Shown here one piece after another: positions 1 to 6,305 of a stretch of DNA of 7,679 bases. A program made the position numbers and the translations under genes. Source of the DNA: Thermoplasmata archaeon (GTDB taxonomy: Archaea > Thermoplasmatota > Thermoplasmata > Halarchaeoplasmatales > Halarchaeoplasmataceae); assembly GCA_019594305.1 (NCBI GenBank), contig JAFDTZ010000106.1, positions 1-7,679 of the forward strand, given 5' to 3'. Positions within the stretch are counted from its first letter, which is position 1. Every line of letters begins with the position of its first letter. A model generated the notes under the pieces. The model searched no databases, had not been told where the DNA came from, and was given only the letters and a program-made list of their open reading frames with translations.

Positions 1-72
1 AAGGACGGTAATCTAGAAAAGATATTGTCCGACACGCCTCGAATTGTTTCGAAGATGCAAGATTTCCTCTAA
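1..72 (+). CDS. C-terminal end of an upstream gene, product unknown (partial)
   Basis: Frame 1 is the only forward frame that stays open from the window edge; the other two meet stops within the first 16 bases. It reads 23 codons, ending SKMQDFL before TAA at 70-72. The residues are a plausible amphipathic C-terminal helix (NLEKIL, IVSKMQDFL), but nothing identifies a family. The stop lies 16 nt before the proposed start of the next gene, which suggests that the two are co-transcribed. It also argues against the longer TTG start at 44 for the amidohydrolase, because that would overlap this gene out of frame. Confidence 0.6.
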   Translation, partial: KDGNLEKILSDTPRIVSKMQDFL

Positions 73-78
73 AATATC

Positions 79-87
79 GGAAGGTGG
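79..87 (+). promoter_or_regulatory. Shine-Dalgarno-like site of the amidohydrolase gene
   Basis: GGAAGGTGG lies just after the upstream stop codon (TAA 70-72) and ends 1 nt before TTG 89. It resembles the archaeal GGAGGTGATC consensus, although the spacing from the AAGG core is short (about 4 nt). No comparable site precedes TTG 44 or GTG 107, so it weakly favours TTG 89. Confidence 0.45.
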
Positions 88-88
88 T

Positions 89-1591
89 TTGAAAATCAGT
101 ACTGGTGTGATTAATTGTGATGTTATCCCTCTAGTGGGAAGAAAACAGGTTTTTCACGGATTCGTGATAGATGGAGGTAAAGTACGAAACACAGGCGATT
201 ATGATGCTATAATGGAAGACTCCGACGATATCGTCAACCTCCAAGGACTTACAGTTCTTCCCGGATTTATAGATGCACATACCCATCTTCTTAATATGGG
301 GTTGAATATGATCAATGTTGATCTATCGAGCATAGAGTCATTCGAAGAAGCAAAATATTACATGTCTAAAAAGCTGGAATCAGGCGAGACATGTAAAGGT
401 TGGATAATAGGTACTGATTTCGACGAAACAAAATGGAAGAAGGGTAAATATCCGACGAAGAAAGAGTTAGATGAGATTTCAACAGAATCGCCCGTGGTCA
501 TAATCCGTGTTTGCACACATCTTGCCGTTTGTAACAGTAAGGCATTGGAGATGATAGGTGAAGGGGAGAACATAGATCCCAAGACAGGGATCATCAAAGA
601 GGAGCAATTATGGCGGCTCGGGGAGATCATCGGGATAACCAGGGCAGACAAGAAAGATGCCATCCGAAGGGCAATACAGAAGGCCCGAGAGATGGGAATA
701 ACCTGTGCGCACGAGATAGTAGATAGGGAAGGCTGGGAGGCATATAAGGAGTTAAACGAAGACGGTGACTTAAACTTCAGGATCAGATGCTACTTACGTT
801 ACAATGACCTCGGAGACCTGGAACCGTCCGTGGTGAGTCCTTATCTCTCACTTCGTGGTATAAAGGTATTCGTTGACGGTTCATTGGGAGGGCGTACCGC
901 AGCACTTGAAGAGGATTACGAGGACGACCCTGGTAACCGGGGGATTCTACTACTTTCCCAGGACGAGCTTGAAGATATAATCGAGACCGCGGAATCACGA
1001 GGTTTTCAGGTCATGGCCCACGCCATCGGTGATAGGGCCTTGACCGTTCTTCTCGACGCCTTCGAAGCCGCCGCCACCCGTACAAAGGAACTCAGACATC
1101 GTATCGAACACGCCGAGGTACTATCCGAGGTTAACATAAGACGCATTAGAGACCTCAACCTGATCCTCTCTGTTCAACCTAACTTTGCATATAAGTGGTC
1201 GCGGCCGAGAGGTATGAACGAACGACGGCTGGGAAAAGAGAGATTGAAGATGTGTAACCCTTACTGGGATGCACAAAGAGCGTTGGTAAAAATGGCCTTT
1301 GGGTCGGATACAATGCCCCTCGGCCCTCTTTTTGGTGTGTTCTCCGCGGTGAATCACCCGATGCTGGAACAGAGAATATCAACATATAATGCCCTACAAT
1401 GTTACATAACCAACAGTGCTTATGTGGGTTTGGACGAATCTAATCAAGGTAATTTATCAAATGGAATGGATGCCGATTTTATCGTACTATCGGAAAATCC
1501 CCTTGAATCCGACGACATACAGAATATCGAAGTGGTGATGACGGTTATCAACGGTGAAGTGTTGTATGATGGTAGGGATGAAGAAGCTTGA
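89..1591 (+). CDS. YtcJ-type metal-dependent amidohydrolase (Amidohydro_3)
   Basis: Predicted cytoplasmic zinc- or metal-dependent hydrolase of the amidohydrolase superfamily, about 500 aa, the usual length for YtcJ-like proteins. Numbering from TTG 89, it has an N-terminal beta-sandwich part, then the metal-binding GFIDAHTH motif (His64, His66), the subfamily signature KVFVDGSLGGRTAAL (259-273), MAHAIGDRA (309-317, His311), HRIEHAE (337-343) and FGSDTMP (404-410, with the late metal or catalytic Asp407). All the expected blocks are present, so it looks active. The family is known to act on amides, formamides or cyclic C-N bonds, but the substrate cannot be read from sequence. The start is uncertain: no ATG is available; TTG 44 overlaps the upstream gene, and GTG 107 would also give a normal N-terminus (VINCDV...). 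The stop overlaps the start of the broken methyltransferase gene, so the two probably formed an operon. Confidence 0.88.
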   Translation: MKISTGVINCDVIPLVGRKQVFHGFVIDGGKVRNTGDYDAIMEDSDDIVNLQGLTVLPGFIDAHTHLLNMGLNMINVDLSSIESFEEAKYYMSKKLESGETCKGWIIGTDFDETKWKKGKYPTKKELDEISTESPVVIIRVCTHLAVCNSKALEMIGEGENIDPKTGIIKEEQLWRLGEIIGITRADKKDAIRRAIQKAREMGITCAHEIVDREGWEAYKELNEDGDLNFRIRCYLRYNDLGDLEPSVVSPYLSLRGIKVFVDGSLGGRTAALEEDYEDDPGNRGILLLSQDELEDIIETAESRGFQVMAHAIGDRALTVLLDAFEAAATRTKELRHRIEHAEVLSEVNIRRIRDLNLILSVQPNFAYKWSRPRGMNERRLGKERLKMCNPYWDAQRALVKMAFGSDTMPLGPLFGVFSAVNHPMLEQRISTYNALQCYITNSAYVGLDESNQGNLSNGMDADFIVLSENPLESDDIQNIEVVMTVINGEVLYDGRDEEA

Positions 1592-2204
1592 ACCGAGATA
1601 GGTTCGATAAATGATCGAAGGATTACGACCAATCGGTATTAGAGGGTAGGGAAGGATATCCTTTCGAGGGTTACTATGAAGTTCTTGATAAGTACGTAGT
1701 TTTATCGGTAATGCCCGTGGAAAAAAAATATTGGATATAGGTGTTGGAACCGGACTTCTCACCTATGATCTATACGAAGAGGGGGCGAAAATAGTCGGAA
1801 TCGATTTTTCCGAAGAGATGATCGAGAAAGCGAAAGATAAGATGCCTGACGGAGCTTTTTTCCTCCATGATATCAACCAAGGTATTCCTGAAGATATGTG
1901 CAATATGCGCTTCGATTTCATAGTTTCCTCCTATGCAATACATCACATAGATGATGAGTCAAAATTGAATTTAATCAACTCCGCTAAAGAGATACTTCGA
2001 GAAGGAGGGATGATTATAATAGCGGACATCGCTTTTCAAACCGAGGATGATTTGAAGAAGTGTAAAACGACTTACATGGACGATTGGGATGTTGGAGAGT
2101 ATTATATTATAAGCGAAAAGCTTTGTAATGAAATAAATAAGCGGGGGCTACGATGTGATTACAAACAAATTTCGAACTGTGCAGGAGTTCTCGTGGTTTA
2201 TTGA
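1588..2204 (+). pseudogene. Broken YrrT-like class I SAM-dependent methyltransferase
   Basis: A class I methyltransferase with two lesions. Read from TTG 1588, which overlaps the amidohydrolase stop as TTGA, the first frame gives LNRDRFDK, then TGA at 1612-1614, then SKDYDQSV and on to EGYYEVLD. The TGA sits where YrrT-like proteins have Trp (FDKW.KDYDQSV). Near 1690 one base is missing: the frame continues as VRSFIGNARGKK and then ILDIGVGTG, the SAM-binding motif I, from 1692 to the stop at 2204. Later motifs are intact: the acidic end of beta 2 (VGIDFS), the YAIHH segment, the EGG loop before IIIADIAF, and a C-terminal CAGVLVVY. Rebuilt, the protein would be about 205 aa, normal for the family. 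The longest intact reading frame begins only at 1731, inside motif I (that TTG codes for an ancestral Leu), and lacks the N-terminal helices, so a functional product is unlikely. TGA is a normal stop in neighbouring genes. Two local sequencing errors are the alternative explanation. Confidence 0.8.
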
Positions 2205-2208
2205 CGAA

Positions 2209-2220
2209 TATATTAAATAT
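2209..2220 (+). promoter_or_regulatory. TATA box of gcvH
   Basis: The AT-only stretch TATATTAAATAT lies 5 nt after the methyltransferase stop, in the 49-nt gap before gcvH. An archaeal TATA box centred near 2214 predicts transcription starting at about 2236-2241, giving a leader of roughly 13-18 nt. That would place TTG 2233 outside the transcript and so supports ATG 2254 as the gcvH start. No start site has been mapped; this is prediction from spacing and composition. Confidence 0.5.
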
Positions 2221-2238
2221 CTGCATTAACTATTGAGC

Positions 2239-2246
2239 GGTAGGTG
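2239..2246 (+). promoter_or_regulatory. Shine-Dalgarno site of gcvH
   Basis: GGTAGGTG contains the archaeal AGGTG core and ends 7 nt before ATG 2254. It decides the start: the in-frame TTG at 2233 would put this site inside the coding region and add seven residues (MSGRCYK) not typical of GcvH. Confidence 0.7.
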
Positions 2247-2253
2247 TTATAAA

Positions 2254-2637
2254 ATGGTCGAAATCCCTGAAGATCTGAAATATACTGAAAACCACGAATG
2301 GGTCAAAATCGATGATGGAAAGACAGTTAGATACGGCATAACCGATTATGCCCAGAGTGAGCTGGGAGAGATAGTTTATGTCGAACTTCCCGAGAAGGAT
2401 GAAATAGTAGAGAAGGGCGATATGATAGGTGCCGTTGAATCTGTCAAAACCGTCTCGGACCTATACACGCCGGTTTCCGGTACCATCGTGAAAGTAAACC
2501 AGGAGCTGGACGACTCACCAGAGATAATAAATGAGGACCCCTACGGCGATGGTTGGATAGCTGTGATAGAGCTGTCTGACGGATCCGGATTGGACTCGCT
2601 TATATCCCCGGAGGAGTACAAACTATTGATGGATTGA
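2254..2637 (+). CDS. gcvH: Glycine cleavage system H protein (lipoyl carrier)
   Basis: A 127-aa protein of normal GcvH length. It carries the aminomethyl group on a lipoyl arm between the P, T and L proteins of the glycine cleavage system in the cytoplasm. The N-terminus IPEDLKYTENHEW (4-16) and GITDYAQSELGEIVYVELP (28-46) are classic GcvH blocks. The lipoylated lysine is Lys65 in GAVESVKTVSDLYTPVSG (59-76). The C-terminus has NEDPYGDGWI and ends in the usual SPEEYKLLMD. The start follows from the Shine-Dalgarno site and TATA spacing. No gcvP, gcvT or lipoylation gene is in view, so the partners must be encoded elsewhere. It faces glyA tail to tail across 2 nt. The two share glycine as a metabolite, which makes the adjacency meaningful even though they are on opposite strands. 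Confidence 0.97.
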   Translation: MVEIPEDLKYTENHEWVKIDDGKTVRYGITDYAQSELGEIVYVELPEKDEIVEKGDMIGAVESVKTVSDLYTPVSGTIVKVNQELDDSPEIINEDPYGDGWIAVIELSDGSGLDSLISPEEYKLLMD

Positions 2638-2639
2638 GT

Positions 2640-3929
2640 TCAATCTTTTAAGAAGCTGAACCTCTCATGGGCCGGCATACCTTCCTTGTAGCAGTAGTGT
2701 ATACCTTTGAAGTCCTTTCTGAATTCCGTAACATCATCACGTACTTTATCGGTATCTTCATCGTCTATAACTACTCTTTTTATGAATTCCGCTACTTCGG
2801 CCATATGTGACTCTTTCATGCCTAGCCTGGTAAGTTCCTGACTGCCCAAGCGTATTCCGCTGGGTTCCTGAGCACTATCCACATCGTCCCAAGGCATCAG
2901 GTTCTTGTTGGATATCATATTTGCTTTTTCCATATTCACCACTGAAGTTTCACCGCCGCCGTACTCTCTAACGTCCATGGCTATGGTGTGACTTTCCGTG
3001 AATCCCTTTTCAGGACACATCACGTCAAACCCACGTTCGTAGAGTGCCTGTCCGAGGGCTTTAGCGTTCTTGATGATCTGTTTAGCGTAATCCCTGCCGA
3101 ATTCCATATGCTCCGCGAGGGAGACACCGAGTGCCGCCATTGCGTGAAGATGATGGTTTGAAAGAACACCCGGGAAAACAGACCAGAATAGTTTCTCTCG
3201 AGATTCTTCATCACGTGGATTAGCTAGAAGTATTCCATGCTGGGGTCCGGGTAACGTTTTGTGAGTACTGCCGGTGATCACTTCGACTCCCTCTCGTAAC
3301 GGATCCTGGAATTCTCCTCCGGCTATGAGACCTAAAACGTGAGCCGCGTCGTACCATACATGACAGCCCACTTCCTGGAAGGCGTCTTCGAGTTCCTTAA
3401 TAGGTGTCGGGAATAGGAAGACCGATTGGCCGAAAAGGGCTATGTCGGGTTTCTCTTTGAGCAGCAAACGACGTGTTCCATCTACGTCTATGTTCATTTC
3501 TTCCACGTTAAAAGGATAGGTTATCGGGTTCATACCGCGAAGACCCACCGCACCGAAGTGTGCGCTGCTTATGTGTGCGCCGGAGGATACGTCAACAGAG
3601 GTTATCTTCTTGTCCGGCCCGCCGAAGGCCATGAGTACCGCCATGTTGGCAACCGTACCGGATATCGGCCTTACATCGGCGTACTCCGCATCAAATAACT
3701 TCTTGGCCAGTTCTTCCGTTCTGATCTCCACCTCATCCACGTAAATGTTCCCCTGATAATACCTTGCACCGGGAGCACCCTCGGCATATCTATCGTGAAA
3801 ATCACAAATCAACAAATCACGGGCCATGGGGCTTATTATGTTCTCGGATGCGATCATAGGTATCGACTTAGAGAACCAGTCATGGTGTTTGTCCACCTGT
3901 TCGTATATGAATTTTACATCTTCTTTCAT
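2640..3929 (-). CDS. glyA: Serine hydroxymethyltransferase, methanogen type
   Basis: A 429-aa, full-length PLP enzyme interconverting serine and glycine plus a one-carbon unit on a pterin carrier. Visible active-site blocks are IASEN (26-30), RYAEGAPGARYYQG (47-60; Glu50 and Tyr57/58 match the E. coli Glu57 and Tyr64/65 region), the PLP-stacking His119 in SGAHIS, YDAAHVLG (193-200; Asp194 and His197 on the PLP) and the Schiff-base Lys224 in TGSTHKTLPGPQHG. Late blocks are FPGVLSNHHLH, NKNLMPWDDV and the carboxylate-binding Arg of SGIRLGSQELTRLGM. FPGVxSNHHLH and NKNLxPWDDV recall, from memory, the Methanocaldococcus GlyA, which prefers tetrahydromethanopterin over folate; carrier use here is therefore inferred. 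The start is supported by the AAGGTG site. It converges on gcvH with 2 nt between the stops and diverges from the CBS-HPF gene across a 71-nt shared promoter region. Confidence 0.96.
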   Translation of the reverse strand: MKEDVKFIYEQVDKHHDWFSKSIPMIASENIISPMARDLLICDFHDRYAEGAPGARYYQGNIYVDEVEIRTEELAKKLFDAEYADVRPISGTVANMAVLMAFGGPDKKITSVDVSSGAHISSAHFGAVGLRGMNPITYPFNVEEMNIDVDGTRRLLLKEKPDIALFGQSVFLFPTPIKELEDAFQEVGCHVWYDAAHVLGLIAGGEFQDPLREGVEVITGSTHKTLPGPQHGILLANPRDEESREKLFWSVFPGVLSNHHLHAMAALGVSLAEHMEFGRDYAKQIIKNAKALGQALYERGFDVMCPEKGFTESHTIAMDVREYGGGETSVVNMEKANMISNKNLMPWDDVDSAQEPSGIRLGSQELTRLGMKESHMAEVAEFIKRVVIDDEDTDKVRDDVTEFRKDFKGIHYCYKEGMPAHERFSFLKD

Positions 3930-3934
3930 GTTAG

Positions 3935-3940
3935 CACCTT
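3935..3940 (-). promoter_or_regulatory. Shine-Dalgarno site of glyA
   Basis: On the - strand this reads AAGGTG, followed by 5 nt (CTAAC) and then the ATG at 3929. It is a good archaeal ribosome binding site and fixes the glyA start. Confidence 0.65.
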
Positions 3941-3958
3941 GACGGAGTATTGCACAGG

Positions 3959-3970
3959 GGTTATTAAACC
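3959..3970. promoter_or_regulatory. Candidate bidirectional TATA element between glyA and the CBS-HPF gene
   Basis: GGTTATTAAACC is the only TATA-like stretch suitably placed in the 71-nt gap between two divergent start codons. Its outer GGTT/AACC arms are self-complementary, so it reads as TTATTAAA on + and TTTAATAA on -. Its centre (3964.5) is about 36 nt from both ATG 4001 and the glyA ATG at 3929. With the usual archaeal spacing of about 26-27 nt, both transcripts would have leaders of about 10 nt. Purine-rich segments flank it on both sides (CACAGGGG on +, GGAAAACGG on -), which could act as BRE in either direction. Bidirectional use is inferred. Confidence 0.5.
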
Positions 3971-4000
3971 GTTTTCCTGCACTACCTTAATTTTTTCGGG

Positions 4001-5245
4001 ATGAAGTTAAGCAAAGAACAATCCTTTTATATATCTCCCCTGTCTAAGGGTGAACATAAGATACTACCAGAAGGTGAGAACTTGGCGGGAATCGACGACT
4101 ATACGGCAAAAGACCTTATGAGCAAGAACTTGATCGCGGCGAGCAAAGACGAAACTCTTTCTCATGCGATGGGAATAATGAAGAAGCACGGCATCTCCGA
4201 AGTGATGATAAAGGACGAAGATGGTGACATGGTGGGCATGGTAACACAGGAGATGTTCACCCAGAGACGGCATCTACCCCTTTCCACCAAATTGGAGAAT
4301 GTAATGCACAGTCCACCATCGGTTCAAGTTGACGACAATGTAGTGGACATATGCGAGATGCTGATGTCTTCCGGATATAGAGGTATACCGGTCACATCGC
4401 ACGAAGGAGACATAATAGGATTCGTTTCCCGGTCCGACATAGTCCGAAAGATACCTCGGATGGTAGAATTCAAGGATCTTAAGGTCAACGAGATAATGAC
4501 CCCAACTCCGTCGACTATCACCGAACATGATACCATCGACATGGCAAAGAACATGATGAGGGACTTTGATGAAAAGGTAATTCCAGTGGTAAATAAAGAT
4601 GGTAAATTGAGCGGGATGATCGGTATAAAGGACATGATCAAATCCGATCTTTACCCGTATCTTAGGGAAGAGAAAGGTGACATGACCGGCGAGCGGGACT
4701 CACCTCACAGAGAGATAGAGATAAGGAGTTTGATGACCTCCCCACCCATAACTACCACACCGGATGAAAAGTGTGTTGATGCGGCACGTAAGATGGCTAA
4801 AAACGATATATCTACCCTCATCGCATTGGACGAGGATGGAGAGATCAAAGGCATTATCACTACTATCGACCTTATCGAAACGCTGGCCAGCTTCAAGGAA
4901 GGTGAACAGGTGTATGTTCAGATCACCGGACTAAACGAAGGCCCGGATACACTTGATATGATGTATGAACTCATACAAAAATACCTTCAAAAATTCAATA
5001 ACGTAATCAAACCGTTGGTTATGAATATTCATGTGGTCACCCACAATGAAGCGGGGACCGAAACAAAGTATAGCCTTCGTATAAGACTTCAATCGGACCA
5101 TGGTATGTTTTATGTAAAAGAATACGATTGGAACATAATGAGGGCACTGGACGAAGGTTTGGAACACATGAGAAGAGTTATATTCGACGAAAAGGAGAAA
5201 AAACTCGATCGGATGAGAAAACATCCCAAGTACAGGGGTCAGTAG
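4001..5245 (+). CDS. Four-CBS-repeat protein with C-terminal HPF/RaiA-like domain
   Basis: A 414-aa soluble protein. After an N-terminal lead (1-35) come four CBS repeats, at about 36-92, 98-152, 162-217 and 241-297, forming two Bateman modules. CBS modules usually bind adenosine nucleotides or SAM. The phosphate-contacting G-x-x-T/S-x-x-D pattern is kept in repeat 2 (GFVSRSD, 140-146) and repeat 4 (GIITTID, 284-290), but is altered in repeat 1 (GMVTQEM) and repeat 3 (GMIGIKD). An acidic, charged linker (222-239) separates repeats 3 and 4. Residues 303-400 (YVQITGL..., a helix, VMNIHVV, YSLRIRL, GMFYVKE, then a helix ALDEGLEHMRRVI) follow the beta-alpha-beta-beta-beta-alpha order of ribosome hibernation factors HPF/RaiA. 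The tail (397-414) is strongly basic, fitting RNA contact. A likely role is ribosome inactivation or protection controlled by nucleotide level; this is inference. No Shine-Dalgarno site is evident; a short leader is predicted. Confidence 0.85.
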   Translation: MKLSKEQSFYISPLSKGEHKILPEGENLAGIDDYTAKDLMSKNLIAASKDETLSHAMGIMKKHGISEVMIKDEDGDMVGMVTQEMFTQRRHLPLSTKLENVMHSPPSVQVDDNVVDICEMLMSSGYRGIPVTSHEGDIIGFVSRSDIVRKIPRMVEFKDLKVNEIMTPTPSTITEHDTIDMAKNMMRDFDEKVIPVVNKDGKLSGMIGIKDMIKSDLYPYLREEKGDMTGERDSPHREIEIRSLMTSPPITTTPDEKCVDAARKMAKNDISTLIALDEDGEIKGIITTIDLIETLASFKEGEQVYVQITGLNEGPDTLDMMYELIQKYLQKFNNVIKPLVMNIHVVTHNEAGTETKYSLRIRLQSDHGMFYVKEYDWNIMRALDEGLEHMRRVIFDEKEKKLDRMRKHPKYRGQ

Positions 5246-5248
5246 ACT

Positions 5249-6253
5249 TCACGAAAGATTCCAGTGATCGTCAATGCAGTGTTTGGTACGGTCCACCGCC
5301 TCTCTGCCTAGACATCGGTTATCGTGTTCGTCCGTCCATTCCAATTTTACCCCTCTACCTTCGGTATAAGCGATTATTCCGGCTATGATCTCTTCTAACG
5401 ATCCTAAGTGATATCCACCTTCCAGAAAGAAAGCTGTTCTTCCTTTACATAACTTATCGGATAAATCAATGGTCCTTTTCGCCATGTCCAGATATGCACG
5501 GCTTGACAAGGAAAGACCGGTCATCCCGTCTGCATAATGACCGTCCGTGCCCAGAGACACTAAGATCATCTGAGGGGTGTACTGTTGTAGAAGGGGTTCA
5601 ATCAACTCGTTCCACGCATATTCGATCGATGAATCACCTACGCCGGTGCGGAATGGGATATTAACATTGTATCCCTCGCCTTCATTCTCTCCTATGGCGA
5701 TGCTATCTCCGGTTCCGGGATAGATGCCGTAATGATGTGTCGAGATGAACAGTACATCATTAGAGGAGTAGAATATATCGCTCGTACCATTACCGTGATG
5801 ACCGTCGAAATCCAGTATTGCAACTTTTTTCATCTCTGAAAATGCTGCAGCGATGGCGATGTTGTTGAAGTAGCAGAAACCACCGCCGTAATAGGCGCCC
5901 GCGTGATGGCCCGGCGGCCGCAAAAGGGCCATGGAGGCCTTGCCTTTTTTGGCTAAGTCAGAGGATAATCGGGCACCTCCGGCTGCGAGTAATGCTATAT
6001 CGTAGGTGTTCTCACCCAGGTAGGTGTCGCCACCGTCAATATATCCCGCACCATATTCCCCCATAGATATCACGTAATCCTTTGAATGAACGGACATGAG
6101 AACATCCTCGGTAGCCGGCTCGGGGATGGATATATTGCCGGCTAAATCTTCGAGCTCGAGTCGTTCCAATACGGCGTTCAGCCTTTCCGGCCGCTCGGGG
6201 TGTGCCCCCCTGTGACGGTGAAGTAGGTAATCGGGGTGGAAGATCACGTCCAT
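5249..6253 (-). CDS. Histone deacetylase / AcuC / acetylpolyamine amidohydrolase family enzyme
   Basis: A 334-aa zinc-dependent deacetylase, full length for the prokaryotic HDAC-like family. Numbering from ATG 6253: HPERPERL (18-25) is the family N-terminal signature. RPPGHHA (112-118) carries the catalytic His116/His117 pair. LDFDGHHGNGT (147-157) gives zinc ligands Asp150 and His152, and SLGTDGHYADG (233-243) gives the third ligand, Asp237. STHHYGIYPGTG (171-182) is a family block, and LEGGY (277-281) carries the transition-state Tyr281. All catalytic residues are present, so it should be active. Substrates in this family include acetyl-lysine of chromatin proteins or enzymes and acetylated polyamines; the sequence does not decide. 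A longer in-frame start at 6307 is rejected because it crosses the predicted promoter and the dph6 start. ATG 6253 lies 27 nt from the TATA centre, which predicts a leaderless mRNA. The gene ends 3 nt from the CBS-HPF stop. Confidence 0.93.
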   Translation of the reverse strand: MDVIFHPDYLLHRHRGAHPERPERLNAVLERLELEDLAGNISIPEPATEDVLMSVHSKDYVISMGEYGAGYIDGGDTYLGENTYDIALLAAGGARLSSDLAKKGKASMALLRPPGHHAGAYYGGGFCYFNNIAIAAAFSEMKKVAILDFDGHHGNGTSDIFYSSNDVLFISTHHYGIYPGTGDSIAIGENEGEGYNVNIPFRTGVGDSSIEYAWNELIEPLLQQYTPQMILVSLGTDGHYADGMTGLSLSSRAYLDMAKRTIDLSDKLCKGRTAFFLEGGYHLGSLEEIIAGIIAYTEGRGVKLEWTDEHDNRCLGREAVDRTKHCIDDHWNLS

Positions 6254-6275
6254 ACACTGATGCAAAACCGGGAAG

Positions 6276-6285
6276 ATATTTAAAC
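6276..6285. promoter_or_regulatory. Candidate bidirectional TATA element between the deacetylase gene and dph6
   Basis: ATATTTAAAC (GTTTAAATAT on -) is the best TATA-like sequence in the 52-nt gap between two divergent genes. Its centre, about 6280, is 26 nt from ATG 6306 (dph6) and 27 nt from the ATG at 6253 (deacetylase). That is the usual archaeal distance from TATA centre to transcription start, so both mRNAs are predicted to begin at or next to their start codons (leaderless). Neither start has a good Shine-Dalgarno site, which agrees. Purine-rich flanks suit a BRE on each side (GGGAAG on +, AAAAGG on -). Shared use is inferred. Confidence 0.55.
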
Positions 6286-6305
6286 CTTTTATTGAATAGA
6301 CCGAC

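Noticed and set aside
1612..1614. TGA read as selenocysteine or reassigned to Trp in the methyltransferase.
   Set aside because: The family position is Trp, not Cys/Sec; a frameshift also occurs downstream; and TGA ends gcvH, glyA and the amidohydrolase normally.
2632..2645. Perfect inverted repeat GATTGA-GT-TCAATC centred on the gap between gcvH and glyA, followed by TTTT, as a possible terminator.
   Set aside because: It arises because both genes end in an Asp codon plus TGA. The loop would be 2 nt, leaving a very weak AT-rich hairpin, and four T residues are too few for a convincing archaeal terminator.
3144..3185. GlyA has FPGVLSNHHLH where bacterial enzymes have a GNQGGPLMH-like loop; considered as a sign of altered function.
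   Set aside because: The same block occurs, as I recall, in methanogen GlyA, so it is a subfamily trait and not an anomaly.
3426..3698. Open frame of 90 codons on the + strand inside glyA.
   Set aside because: It is antisense to a highly conserved gene, its predicted peptide has no recognisable domain, and it has no independent promoter or ribosome site.
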